Source: Nitrospirota bacterium
Lineage (GTDB): Bacteria > NPL-UPA2 > JAGMAN01
Direction: 5' to 3'
Assembly: GCA_030605915.1 (NCBI GenBank)
Contig: JAUWHM010000060.1
Span: 1 to 15,343 of the forward strand
Length of the DNA: 15,343 nucleotides
Part shown: piece after piece, positions 1-6,958 of the stretch
Layout of the letters: every line of letters begins with the position of its first letter
How positions within the stretch are numbered: the stretch's first letter is position 1
Notes under the pieces: generated by a model
Database searches by the model: none
Seen by the model: only the letters and a program-made list of their open reading frames with translations
What the model was told of the DNA's origin: nothing
Position numbers and translations under genes: made by a program

Positions 1-1
1 A

Positions 2-565
2 AGTAACATACAAACAGAGATCAGCAATGCATACGACGGCACAAGTATCCCAAGTGAAACTTTACTTGACAAGGTTATTGATGTTATACTTGATAAAGAA
101 TCATCTGCTTCAGGGACGGATGGAAAAACATGCTGTGAGATTGCTCCAGTCGCCGAAAACGGTTTCGGATTAACTCAGATAGGGGATGCTGTTATGATCA
201 CCTTGAGCAAAACCTATCAAAATGATATTGAAGGTGACATAGCCTCTAAGACCACCATCGTGTCCTTTGGAGAGTACCTGAACACCTTGGCTACCGATGA
301 GAGGTCTGGCACTCAATCATGCCTCAACGTCACGGTTGACCAAATGGAGTGGCTCGACACTTACTATGTTGACATCGCCCTTCATGACAACTATCAGCTC
401 GCGGACGCCATAGACTCCGCTGAGATCCTCGGAGCTGGTTGGAAGGGAGGCCACGCAGAGATTACTAATGGATTTGACGGAGATGAGACGTGGGATTCTG
501 CGGATATCGATGGTTCTGCTACTAGGGCCTATGCAGAGGATGTAGGAGACCGCGCATATCCGTAA
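2..565 (+). CDS. 3' end of an unrecognised, probably exported protein (partial)
   Basis: The reading frame is open from the first complete codon of the window (position 2) to a TAA at 563-565, so this is the C-terminal ~187 residues of a longer protein whose start lies outside. An internal ATG at 194 exists, but coding-like sequence continues upstream of it in the same frame. The peptide is acidic and rich in Asp, Thr and Ser, with few Lys, which fits an extracellular protein. It has a Cys-Cys pair near residue 50 and ends in a Gly/Asp-rich tail. I see no transmembrane segment and no motif I can name. The TolB-like gene starts 45 bp downstream on the same strand with no terminator between them, so the two are probably cotranscribed. 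Function unknown. Confidence 0.7.
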   Translation, partial: SNIQTEISNAYDGTSIPSETLLDKVIDVILDKESSASGTDGKTCCEIAPVAENGFGLTQIGDAVMITLSKTYQNDIEGDIASKTTIVSFGEYLNTLATDERSGTQSCLNVTVDQMEWLDTYYVDIALHDNYQLADAIDSAEILGAGWKGGHAEITNGFDGDETWDSADIDGSATRAYAEDVGDRAYP

Positions 566-610
566 AACCACCTTATAAAGAAAACAGAAAAACAGAAAGG
601 AGCGATTATT

Positions 611-1537
611 ATGCGATCTAATGTAATAAGTGTTACTGCTGTGTTATTTGCTTGTCTTTATGTCCTGCTACCCTGTTCTGCAGACGAGATCAAAATCGGT
701 CAGGTTTCGTTTCCCACTACAAAAGAATTTGAGGGGTATCGGTTATCCAGTTATAGCTTTGATCTTAGTCCTGATGAGCAGGAAATGGTTTTTGTAGTTG
801 ATTTCAGTGGGTATTTTACTGAGTTGTGGACGGCACGTCTAGATGGATCCGGTGCAAAAAGATTGTACAAAATTGAGGGAGCAAACAAAATCTCTCCAAA
901 TTACGAATTTATCTTTAGCCCTAAATATTCTCCGGGGGGGAATAAGGTTGGATTTGTCAAGACAGGAAAGGAAGAAACAACTTTATGTGTACTTGACCTT
1001 ACAACAGGAACTGTCTCAAATGTTTTGACTCAGGGAAGAATATCTTACGAAATAGGCTGGAAAGATAACGAACACATCTATTTTACGAAAAAGATTGGTG
1101 ATAGCCGAACACTTTATGAAGCTAAAATTGATGGAACAGAAATAAAGAGTATTGTTTCAGATGTTGATTATGCTTATCCTTCCCCGGATTGGAATAAAAT
1201 TTGTTTGGTTTATAGGCATAAGGACAGTAATAGTAAATATTATACAATGGAAATGCTTGATCTGTTGAGCATGGCACGAACAGAAATAATCAGAAAGGAC
1301 CGGAGATTCCCGGGACACCATCCTGTGTGGTCCCCCGATGGCAGTGCATTGATCTTTCAGGCTGATTCCCACGCTTTGAGAATTGGAGTTGATGGGGGTA
1401 ACGAGAAGGCTGTCACCGAGGGGCGCGTGTGGGCGTGGTCACGAGATAGCAGGTTCATTTACCTCACAAAGACGGAATTAGATGAGACAGGAACACGTAG
1501 TCATAGCGTAAATGTCTATAAGGCACAGGTGGAGTAA
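611..1537 (+). CDS. Secreted TolB-like / WD40-like beta-propeller protein
   Basis: 308 aa. The N-terminus is a clear Sec signal peptide: basic start, a hydrophobic run at about residues 8-20, and small residues before a likely cut near residue 24. The mature part has repeated blade motifs of the PD40/TolB type: a 'DLSPDEQEMVF' block near residue 52, 'FSPKYSPGGNKVGFV' near 101, and 'HPVWSPDGSALIF' near 237, each a WSPDG-like turn followed by a beta strand. This predicts a periplasmic or extracellular propeller that binds protein or peptide partners. It is shorter than TolB and I do not see TolB's N-terminal domain, so I do not call it tolB. An AAAGGAG ribosome site lies about 10 bases before the ATG. 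The gene is followed at once by the tandem terminators of repeat copy A. Confidence 0.75.
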   Translation: MRSNVISVTAVLFACLYVLLPCSADEIKIGQVSFPTTKEFEGYRLSSYSFDLSPDEQEMVFVVDFSGYFTELWTARLDGSGAKRLYKIEGANKISPNYEFIFSPKYSPGGNKVGFVKTGKEETTLCVLDLTTGTVSNVLTQGRISYEIGWKDNEHIYFTKKIGDSRTLYEAKIDGTEIKSIVSDVDYAYPSPDWNKICLVYRHKDSNSKYYTMEMLDLLSMARTEIIRKDRRFPGHHPVWSPDGSALIFQADSHALRIGVDGGNEKAVTEGRVWAWSRDSRFIYLTKTELDETGTRSHSVNVYKAQVE

Positions 1538-1587
1538 CCTAATTTGCCAAATTTAAAGTTGAAGTAAAAGGGTTCTCTTTTCACCAT

Positions 1588-1616
1588 AAGCTGAGGTAAA
1601 TGCCTCAGCTTTTTTA
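1588..1616 (+). terminator. Rho-independent terminator 1 of repeat A
   Basis: A perfect 9-bp stem, AAGCTGAGG (1588-1596) and CCTCAGCTT (1603-1611), closes a 6-base loop and runs into six T (1610-1615). It lies 50 bases after the TolB-like stop and should end that transcript. The A-rich left flank is weak, so reverse-strand termination is less likely. Confidence 0.85.
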
Positions 1617-1641
1617 TTGTCCAATCAGGTAAGTTAGTTCC

Positions 1642-1675
1642 CTGCCAATCTTATAATGATGTTGGCAGTTTTTTT
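1642..1675 (+). terminator. Rho-independent terminator 2 of repeat A
   Basis: The stem CTGCCAA (1642-1648) and TTGGCAG (1662-1668) is followed directly by seven T (1669-1675). The 13-base loop is identical in copy B. Together with the hairpin about 40 bp upstream it makes a tandem terminator, a strong transcription stop. Confidence 0.75.
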
Positions 1676-1866
1676 GCCCTCAACGATTGATAGGAATAAA
1701 TCGGGTCTTCCTGGCTGCCTGCACCTGCTGTGGCAGATGGCAATCGGCAGCCAGTGGTGATTAAACTCGGGTAGCATGGTCAGGCTCCTTCCCCCAGCCA
1801 GCCTCGGTTTGTATAACATCATCGTCATTATATGAGTCAACGGGGGTAGCCTGCCTTACCCCTAAG

Positions 1867-2274
1867 TTGCCCTTTTCATCGTTTTATCTTCACTCCAAAT
1901 GTCTTCTTCTTTTTCTTCCTCCTGATGGTATTACCACTTTGCTCAGGATGGCCAGAGAATATCCGGAACACGGGTGGGCAGATATTGCTTTAGAGAGAGC
2001 GGGGATATATTATTGGCAGGTATTCGGTGATGAGAAGCGGGCAGCGAAGATTTTCCGGTACTTGATTAAGAAATATCCAAAGGGAAGAGCAACGGACAAT
2101 GCGCTGTATTACCTGGGAGTTATTTATATTTCAAGAGAGGATTACCGACATGCATACGTTAGCCTGAAAGGGCTCCTGAATCATTTTCCCAACAGCAATC
2201 TCGCTTCCAGGGCAAGGGTGGGGATTAGCTACATCGCCGAGGAGGTTAAAAAGAAGAGGGAGAGTGAGGGATGA
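1867..2274 (+). CDS. 5'-truncated TPR protein (BamD/YbgF-like remnant)
   Basis: From about 1925 the frame encodes TPR-like helices of the outer-membrane-assembly kind: 'YPEHGWADIALERAGIYYW' then 'AKIFRYLIKKYPKGRATDNA' then 'VSLKGLLNHFPNSNLASRAR'. That is about three 35-residue units with the A-x-Y-x-LG and YP signatures of BamD, YbgF and related periplasmic TPR proteins. The first ~20 codons (from a TTG at 1867) come from the pyrimidine-rich end of repeat A, and there is a stop directly upstream in frame. There is no ribosome site before the TTG, nor a good one before the alternative ATG at 1948. I infer that the original signal peptide and first repeats were lost when the repeat joined this site, so this is probably a pseudogene or a poorly translated remnant. 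The TPR assignment is firm; function of the fragment is doubtful. Confidence 0.6.
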   Translation: MPFSSFYLHSKCLLLFLPPDGITTLLRMAREYPEHGWADIALERAGIYYWQVFGDEKRAAKIFRYLIKKYPKGRATDNALYYLGVIYISREDYRHAYVSLKGLLNHFPNSNLASRARVGISYIAEEVKKKRESEG

Positions 2275-2413
2275 TATGATGAAAATATTATTTAATGTTT
2301 TTTTAAAAGGTTGATATAGGTCAATGACAGTAATTCTCAGGTATGTTACTATCAGTTCGTAATGAGGAGAAAAATAATTTTTCAAAAAAATTCTAAAACT
2401 TTGAGCCAGATCA

Positions 2414-2442
2414 ATTACAACAAATCTTCAATGTGGTATTAT
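2414..2442 (+). promoter_or_regulatory. Possible promoter for the caspase-like gene
   Basis: ATTACA (2414-2419), 17 bases, then TATTAT (2437-2442) preceded by TGG, an extended -10. The -35 matches consensus at four of six positions. It would give a leader of about 55 bases before the ATG at 2507. The preceding ~170 bp is AT-rich and gene-free, which suits a promoter region. Confidence 0.4.
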
Positions 2443-2506
2443 TCAGGTGAAACTAAAAGCGGGAGCATTTAATTTGACAATGGTCTGGAAAGGAGGTAAA
2501 ATTGAA

Positions 2507-5275
2507 ATGGTAAAGCGAAGAAAAACTAAGACATGGTTCTCGGCAGCTCTCCTCACAGCTATATTACTTTCAGTCTCAAACATAACTGCTCAGGCCAAGA
2601 TTCAGCAAGGCTGGTCAGTAAGTTGGAGTATTTTAACCACAAACGAGGCAGATAATACCTATACGGGAGGCCAAATCTGGCGGGGTGATGGGGCAGAATA
2701 TGAATATCAAGTTACGGGTGCATCTGGAAATGCCAGATTCAAATGGTTTGTAAGTCCATCTGACGGCGTATTCCATGTATACAATCCAAATGCACAACCC
2801 CCACAATGGCAAAGTTATACATTGGGGGCCGAGACAGAGTTTTCGCGATTTAAGTGGCAGTCATCATTAACAAATGATGAATATAATGTGAGAGTAAGAG
2901 CCTGGACAGTAGGAGGAGAAGGTGAAGGAGGCGATACGCTAAAGGCAAAATGGTTGGGGACATTGAAAAAAAGTTTTGTGGATATCTATTTTGAAGATGC
3001 TGGAGTGGAATCAGATGAAGATGTATATTTAGTAGCAACTCCGGAAGGAGAAGATGCAGATACAATAGGAGTAACCGCTTTAGTGACAAAGTTAGAGGTA
3101 ACCAGTGCTCATACAGGCTCAAGTCATGACCATGGCCCTTTTAATCCTTTAGAAGACATGTTGCTACAATGGGAAGAATTGAACAAAAGTGGAACACCTG
3201 GAGCATTAAATAGTTTAACATCAGAAAGGACAAATCCTGCTGGAGAAGTGTTAAAGACATTTACTGCAGATGCGAATGGAGGAACAGGCAGTGTCAATTA
3301 TAAGGCAAAGTTAGAAGTAAAAACTGGTGGAGAAGTTGATTCTGAGACTTCAGAGAAAATTTACGTCCTTGAGGTAGAGTTATACAAGGATTCAGGCTAT
3401 ACGGAAGAGTTGACTGATTGGCCTGAATCAGGTGATCAGGACAGATCCCCGAAATGTATATTGGGCGAAGATGATCCAATTTACGTGCAGGTAAAGAATC
3501 TTGGAACTGATCCTAATACAGCAGAGACTATTAATAATGCAGTAAAAGTGACCTCTGAATCGGACAGTAGCGGGATATATTTAACTCTTAAAGAGACGGG
3601 TGCTGATACGCAGATATTTAGGAACTCAGAGGCCGCGGGTGAACTTCTCTACTTGTCTACGTCTAGTTCTGAAGGTGATGGAGACAAAATAGAGGTTGTA
3701 GATGAAGAGATTTTGACTTTTGGCGTTAAGACAAATGGATCGTACTCGGATTGTATAGATGTGATGGTGGACAGAGGAGAGTTTGCTTCAGCCACGGGAG
3801 AAGATACGAATCCGATACAGCAGGCTTGGCTCAATAATTCCCGATCCGAATTTGAAGAGCATATTGACAAGGATGAGGCGGGAAGGATAGAAGAGTTAGA
3901 GTGGTGGGAGAATGGAGAACAGCTTGGGGATGATTGCACTAAGGCTTTTGTTCAAGCTGCCGGTGATACCCCGAATGACTTTTTCTACATGGCATCACAT
4001 GGATACAATGGTGTTCAAATCGATCAGAATGATAATATCTGGTTCTTCAGTAATGAGGCTGATAATTGGACGGACGAGTTAGAGTGGATCATCTTCTGGG
4101 CTTGCGAGGTGCTTGGCGAAGACGGAGATGCAGATGCTTTTATTGAAGACTGGGATGATCACCTTTTAGACCGACAGATACATGGAATCCTGTCGTTGTG
4201 TAATACAGGTACGACTGATGGTTCGGATGAAGTGGACGATTTCTTCAAATATGCATGCGAGAACTCACCCCAGCAGACTGTGAGGGAGGCATGGAAGAGT
4301 GCCTGTTTGGAAGGGCCTGACGAGGAATATGCTGTCCTAATGCATTGGGACAACCGTGATGACAAACTGCCCAACGATATTTCAGCAGATACCGATGATA
4401 ATGGTATGGGGTACTGGTACTATAATAACCAAAGCACCGGTGAGTATCAAGCAAGTCTGTACAAACGAGACAGGCTGCGTTATCTATCAGCATCTTTCTG
4501 TGACTTCTTCTTACAGAGTGCTTACGCAAAAGAGGTGCTTGAGCTCAACGATGGGAAGGTAACAGTGGTAGCGGAAATTCCTGATAAAACGCCTATTATG
4601 GTACCCCTGGTTATTGAGAAGGAGAATGTGAATGAACTCCGTCTGGACCGGACAGGTTTCACCAGTACAACGGTTAGTGTAGAAGACGGTGTGCGCATGT
4701 CTATAAATGAGGGAGACAGTATCCCCTCGCAATTGTCTGAAGATAGGGCTCTGGCAGTGGCGAAGGAGTTTATAGAAAGGAAAGGCGGAGGCTTTCCGAC
4801 AGATGCGCTTCTGGATAAGAAGGGAATGATGCAAGTAATCAGATACGAATGTGGGAAGCTTGACGAGACGCGGGAAGAGTTCACAGAAGGATATGTGTTC
4901 AAATTCGGACATGCCTATAATGGATACCCAATAGTGGGAGATGTCATCTCAGTTGTTATACAGGCTGACGAGGTTAGAAGATTTGTGAGGTGTTGGTCCC
5001 ACCCAGCCGGAATACAGCGCGACAGCGAATACGAAGTTATACTGGCCAGGCAAGCTCTTGATGTGGCGATTCAGAATGCTCGCTCCGTCTATATGCTCCC
5101 GAGCACGTACCAAGTAAAAAACATTGACTTAGTTTACTTGGGAAGACAATGGCAGTCTGGCGGCCTTGTACTACGGCCTGCGTGGCGAATACTAATAAGG
5201 GGTAATAAGCCCTTGTATGTTGATGCCTTGAATGGCACATTCATTGATCACACTAAGCAATTTATAGAAAAGTGA
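2507..5275 (+). CDS. Large secreted protein with caspase-like (clan CD type) domain and PepSY/propeptide-like C-terminus
   Basis: 922 aa from the ATG at 2507, chosen because AGGAGG (2491-2496) lies 10 bases upstream and the protein then begins with a textbook signal peptide (basic n-region, hydrophobic core at about 11-22, A-Q-A before the cut). The GTG at 2447 would bury it. Residues ~30-430 look like Ig-like beta modules, including an 'ETGADTQIF' block near 362. A helix-rich segment leads to 'MASHGYNG' (His498-Gly499) and 'WIIFWACEVLG' (Cys533), with 'GILSLCNTG' (Cys565) after it. The His-Gly then Ala-Cys pair 35 residues apart, each after a hydrophobic strand, is the arrangement of clan CD cysteine peptidases (caspase, gingipain, legumain folds). 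It may belong to the DUF6345 group, from memory only. Residues ~745-922 resemble PepSY/FTP-type propeptide domains. Activity is inferred. The stop overlaps the next start by 4 bp. Confidence 0.75.
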   Translation: MVKRRKTKTWFSAALLTAILLSVSNITAQAKIQQGWSVSWSILTTNEADNTYTGGQIWRGDGAEYEYQVTGASGNARFKWFVSPSDGVFHVYNPNAQPPQWQSYTLGAETEFSRFKWQSSLTNDEYNVRVRAWTVGGEGEGGDTLKAKWLGTLKKSFVDIYFEDAGVESDEDVYLVATPEGEDADTIGVTALVTKLEVTSAHTGSSHDHGPFNPLEDMLLQWEELNKSGTPGALNSLTSERTNPAGEVLKTFTADANGGTGSVNYKAKLEVKTGGEVDSETSEKIYVLEVELYKDSGYTEELTDWPESGDQDRSPKCILGEDDPIYVQVKNLGTDPNTAETINNAVKVTSESDSSGIYLTLKETGADTQIFRNSEAAGELLYLSTSSSEGDGDKIEVVDEEILTFGVKTNGSYSDCIDVMVDRGEFASATGEDTNPIQQAWLNNSRSEFEEHIDKDEAGRIEELEWWENGEQLGDDCTKAFVQAAGDTPNDFFYMASHGYNGVQIDQNDNIWFFSNEADNWTDELEWIIFWACEVLGEDGDADAFIEDWDDHLLDRQIHGILSLCNTGTTDGSDEVDDFFKYACENSPQQTVREAWKSACLEGPDEEYAVLMHWDNRDDKLPNDISADTDDNGMGYWYYNNQSTGEYQASLYKRDRLRYLSASFCDFFLQSAYAKEVLELNDGKVTVVAEIPDKTPIMVPLVIEKENVNELRLDRTGFTSTTVSVEDGVRMSINEGDSIPSQLSEDRALAVAKEFIERKGGGFPTDALLDKKGMMQVIRYECGKLDETREEFTEGYVFKFGHAYNGYPIVGDVISVVIQADEVRRFVRCWSHPAGIQRDSEYEVILARQALDVAIQNARSVYMLPSTYQVKNIDLVYLGRQWQSGGLVLRPAWRILIRGNKPLYVDALNGTFIDHTKQFIEK

Positions 5276-6051
5276 GTGAAGAGATTAGATGCAACTGGAG
5301 AGCATGGCTTTTCCCGATTGTCATATTTGTTCTATTCATCCTTAGCACATTTGCGTTGTGGGAAAATATTGAATTTCCGGGTTATCCTGGTATCACTGTT
5401 GTCTCTGTTGCCGTCTTTGCACTGACAGGATCGGGAGTTCTTGTTTTCTTTTCAAAGATTCCTGAAGGACACGCAAAGAGGCGAATTCGCAGGTTGTTGG
5501 CGGTGTGTGTTCTCCTTGCAAATCTTGGGGCATTCCTTTATTACGAGGGTTCTGGGGGGCGCGTAGGAATTCTGCCAGGCAACTCCCCGAGACGATACAG
5601 TGCCACTATCGCTCTTCTTCGCACGAGTGCTCAGGCAATTGAAACGTTCCGGAAGGACAGAGGTGAGTATCCCTCTGATTTGTCTGCCCTGAGAGAGAGT
5701 CTAAAAAAAGAACCCGAAAACTATAACCTCCGTTCAGTGCCAAAAGATCCTTTTTCCAGAACCAGAGAACCTTTCAGGTACGTGAGACAGGAGGAATCGT
5801 GGATCCTATACAGCGTTGGTCCAGATGGTGACGATGACCAGGGGAAATGTATGTTCTCAGTTGGGGATGTTCCATCTTCACGCATCGATCGTCAACTCTA
5901 TTACTACCGGAAGATTTCAAGGCGATCGATGTGGGGACCGCTGAAAAGGTGGCTTGATGTCCAAAGAAAACGCTGGGATGGAGACATTATTCTGCAAAGT
6001 ATTCACAACCGTCCGCGTAAAGGGTACGCTTCTCTTTTCTCCATAAGCTGA
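5272..6051 (+). CDS. Membrane protein with GspG-like C-terminal domain
   Basis: 259 aa from a GTG at 5272 that overlaps the preceding TGA by four bases (GTGA), so translation is probably coupled to the caspase-like gene. Three hydrophobic helices are visible at about residues 11-28, 40-61 and 74-91. From about 106 the sequence follows the pattern of the type II secretion major pseudopilin GspG after its N-terminal helix: 'ALLRTSAQAIETFRKDRGEYPSDLSAL', 'VPKDPFSRTREPFRYV', then 'WILYSVGPDGDDDQG', the last resembling the acidic calcium-binding loop region. There is no prepilin cleavage motif, so this is not a pilin; it is a membrane-anchored protein using a GspG-type domain on the outside. The final ~11 codons and the stop lie inside repeat copy B; the stop TGA is in the left arm of its first terminator. 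The native C-terminus may have been replaced. Confidence 0.65.
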   Translation: MSEEIRCNWRAWLFPIVIFVLFILSTFALWENIEFPGYPGITVVSVAVFALTGSGVLVFFSKIPEGHAKRRIRRLLAVCVLLANLGAFLYYEGSGGRVGILPGNSPRRYSATIALLRTSAQAIETFRKDRGEYPSDLSALRESLKKEPENYNLRSVPKDPFSRTREPFRYVRQEESWILYSVGPDGDDDQGKCMFSVGDVPSSRIDRQLYYYRKISRRSMWGPLKRWLDVQRKRWDGDIILQSIHNRPRKGYASLFSIS

Positions 6052-6072
6052 GGTAAATGCCTCAGTTTTTTT
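6045..6072 (+). terminator. Rho-independent terminator 1 of repeat B
   Basis: AAGCTGAGG (6045-6053) pairs with CCTCAGTTT (6060-6068, one G-T pair) around the same 6-base loop as copy A, followed by T to 6072. The stop codon of the GspG-like gene (6049-6051) lies in the left arm, so a terminating ribosome would cover the hairpin. Confidence 0.8.
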
Positions 6073-6102
6073 ATTATCCAATCATAGTTCTGAGTTAGTT
6101 CC

Positions 6103-6135
6103 CTGCCAATCTTATAATGATGTGGCAGTTTTTTT
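6103..6135 (+). terminator. Rho-independent terminator 2 of repeat B
   Basis: CTGCCA (6103-6108) and TGGCAG (6123-6128) with seven T (6129-6135). One base pair shorter than in copy A. Confidence 0.7.
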
Positions 6136-6418
6136 GACCTCACCTATTGATAGGACTCAGGCAGGCAAGGTCGGGCCTGGCTGGCTGCCTGCGTGCCCTG
6201 GGGGGCACGGCAAATCGGCAGCCAGTGGGGATAAACTGGGGTAGTACGGTCAGACTCCTTTCCCCAGCCAGCCTCAGTTCGTGGCAATGTCATCGTCCTC
6301 ATTATAGCAACGGGGATAGCCTGCCTTGCCCCTAAGTGCCAGCCCTAAGTTACCCTTTTCATCGTCTTGTCTTCACTGCAATGGTCTTCTTCTTTTTCTT
6401 CCTCCTGGGTAATGTCAC

Positions 6419-6454
6419 GCTACGACAACGATAAAAATTTTTATCGTTCGTAGC
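6419..6454. repeat. Palindrome H1 of the hairpin array
   Basis: GCTACGA then a two-base CA bulge, then ACGATAAAAA / TTTTTATCGT, closed by TCGTAGC: a 17-bp near-perfect palindrome with almost no loop. It starts 11 bases after repeat B ends. Such a structure can form a cruciform in DNA or a long RNA hairpin. Confidence 0.8.
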
Positions 6455-6487
6455 TCTACCAGGCTGGCACGGCAAGGACACCGTTCG

Positions 6488-6512
6488 GTTGACGTAAAGA
6501 TTTTACGTCAAC
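6488..6512. repeat. Palindrome H2 of the hairpin array
   Basis: Perfect 11-bp arms GTTGACGTAAA (6488-6498) and TTTACGTCAAC (6502-6512) around a 3-base loop. Its right arm overlaps by three bases the outer arm of the next hairpin, so the two structures are alternatives or stack. No T-run follows, so it is not an ordinary terminator. Confidence 0.8.
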
Positions 6513-6620
6513 TTGCCCCTTTATTTATAGAGAAGAAGACTTCCTGCTTCTCACAAAAACCGTCCGCCCAAAAGCATGGCGGACTCCCCTTTTTGTGAGC
6601 AAGTCTAAGAGGGGCAAGTT
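6510..6620. repeat. Nested long hairpin H3 of the hairpin array
   Basis: A 111-base fold-back with nested arms: AACTTGCCCCT (6510-6520) with AGGGGCAAGTT (6610-6620); GACTT (6538-6542) with AAGTC (6601-6605); CTCACAAAAA (6550-6559) with TTTTTGTGAG (6590-6599); and GTCCGCC (6562-6568) with GGCGGAC (6578-6584) around a 9-base loop. In all 33 base pairs are arranged concentrically with bulges, which looks more like a structured RNA or fold-back element than chance. Confidence 0.8.
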
Positions 6621-6653
6621 CCCTCACTGGCTACCCCCTTGTCTTCCTTTCAC

Positions 6654-6680
6654 GCCGATGGTGAGATTTACTTCATCGGC
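6654..6680. repeat. Hairpin H4 of the hairpin array
   Basis: GCCGATG (6654-6660) and CATCGGC (6674-6680) with a 13-base loop. Weaker than its neighbours on its own, but part of the series. Confidence 0.6.
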
Positions 6681-6693
6681 TGGCTTTCCCATT

Positions 6694-6750
6694 GCGACGG
6701 GCACGCGCCCCTCGCCTACGGCGAGCCCCGCTAAAAGATGTGCCCGTCGC
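6694..6750. repeat. Two-tier hairpin H5 of the hairpin array
   Basis: Perfect 11-bp outer arms GCGACGGGCAC (6694-6704) and GTGCCCGTCGC (6740-6750) enclose an inner 6-bp stem CTCGCC / GGCGAG (6711-6716 and 6720-6725) with a TAC loop. GC-rich and stable on either strand. Confidence 0.8.
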
Positions 6751-6958
6751 TAAAATACCTTAAGGGATGCCCACTGATAAGTGTGGTAGCAAATTAAACC
6801 CGGGCGGGTGGAGTATTGGGTAGTGGATAGCCTTTGGAGAGTAGGTTAGCCAGACAAGCATCCTGACCTGACCCAAGTGCTTTTCCGGGTGGGTCCGGAC
6901 ATGTGTGGAGGTTTCAGGAGTGCTCGGCTGATGTGCCCTGGCACGAAGTGACAGGGAT
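6751..6958. other. GC-rich gene-free stretch
   Basis: No coding frame with a ribosome site, no tRNA cloverleaf and no terminator is visible. Only a small GTGCC / GGCAC inverted repeat near 6931-6942 stands out. Base composition is richer in G and C than the genes on either side, like the hairpin array before it and the element after it. Confidence 0.5.

Larger units (their letters stand above)
1564..1924. repeat. Dispersed direct repeat, copy A
   Basis: This 361-bp stretch matches 6017-6407 in the same orientation. By eye the two are largely alignable throughout, with small indels. Both copies start at a GTAAA..GGG block, carry two tandem terminators, then an 8-bp hairpin with arms TGGCTGCC / GGCAGCCA (1712-1719 and 1746-1753), a CCCCAGCCAGCCTC block, and end with a pyrimidine tract and CCTCCTG, after which they diverge completely. 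No convincing gene lies inside. Copy A sits directly after the TolB-like gene and its right end is fused to a TPR gene lacking its 5' part, suggesting an insertion or recombination joint there. Confidence 0.85.
6017..6407. repeat. Dispersed direct repeat, copy B
   Basis: Second copy of the repeat at 1564-1924, 391 bp, same strand. It keeps both terminators, the TGGCTGCC / GGCAGCCA stem (6182-6189 and 6217-6224) and the terminal pyrimidine tract. Inside that stem copy B forms GTGCCC / GGGCAC (6193-6198 and 6203-6208), whereas copy A forms a different CTGC / GCAG pair (1725-1728 and 1733-1736). The sequence differs but the ability to pair is kept, which hints at a structured RNA. Copies A and B bracket the truncated TPR gene, the caspase-like gene and its membrane partner. 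Confidence 0.85.

Noticed and set aside
1652..1657. TATAAT inside terminator 2 loop of repeat A (also in B)
   Set aside because: It lies in the loop of the hairpin and has no -35 element at the right distance.
2474..2502. TTGACA, 17 bases, TAAAAT just before the caspase-like start
   Set aside because: The -10 would lie inside the ribosome-site-to-ATG spacer and start transcription at the ATG itself, discarding a perfect AGGAGG. I take it as chance.
4511..4912. Minus-strand frames of 126-133 codons opposite the caspase-like gene
   Set aside because: They are shadows of a well-supported plus-strand gene, with no ribosome sites and no family pattern.
6147..6335. 62-codon plus-strand frame in repeat B
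   Set aside because: It is not kept in repeat A, where indels break the frame, and its ATG has no ribosome site.
6419..6750. CRISPR array
   Set aside because: The palindromes have unrelated arms and no common repeat with regular spacers, and there are no cas genes.
6751..6958. SRP RNA, RNase P RNA or riboswitch
   Set aside because: A stretch near 6870-6900 loosely resembles SRP core letters, but the GGAAGCAGC-type loop and other invariant blocks are missing. No cobalamin or TPP box was found either.
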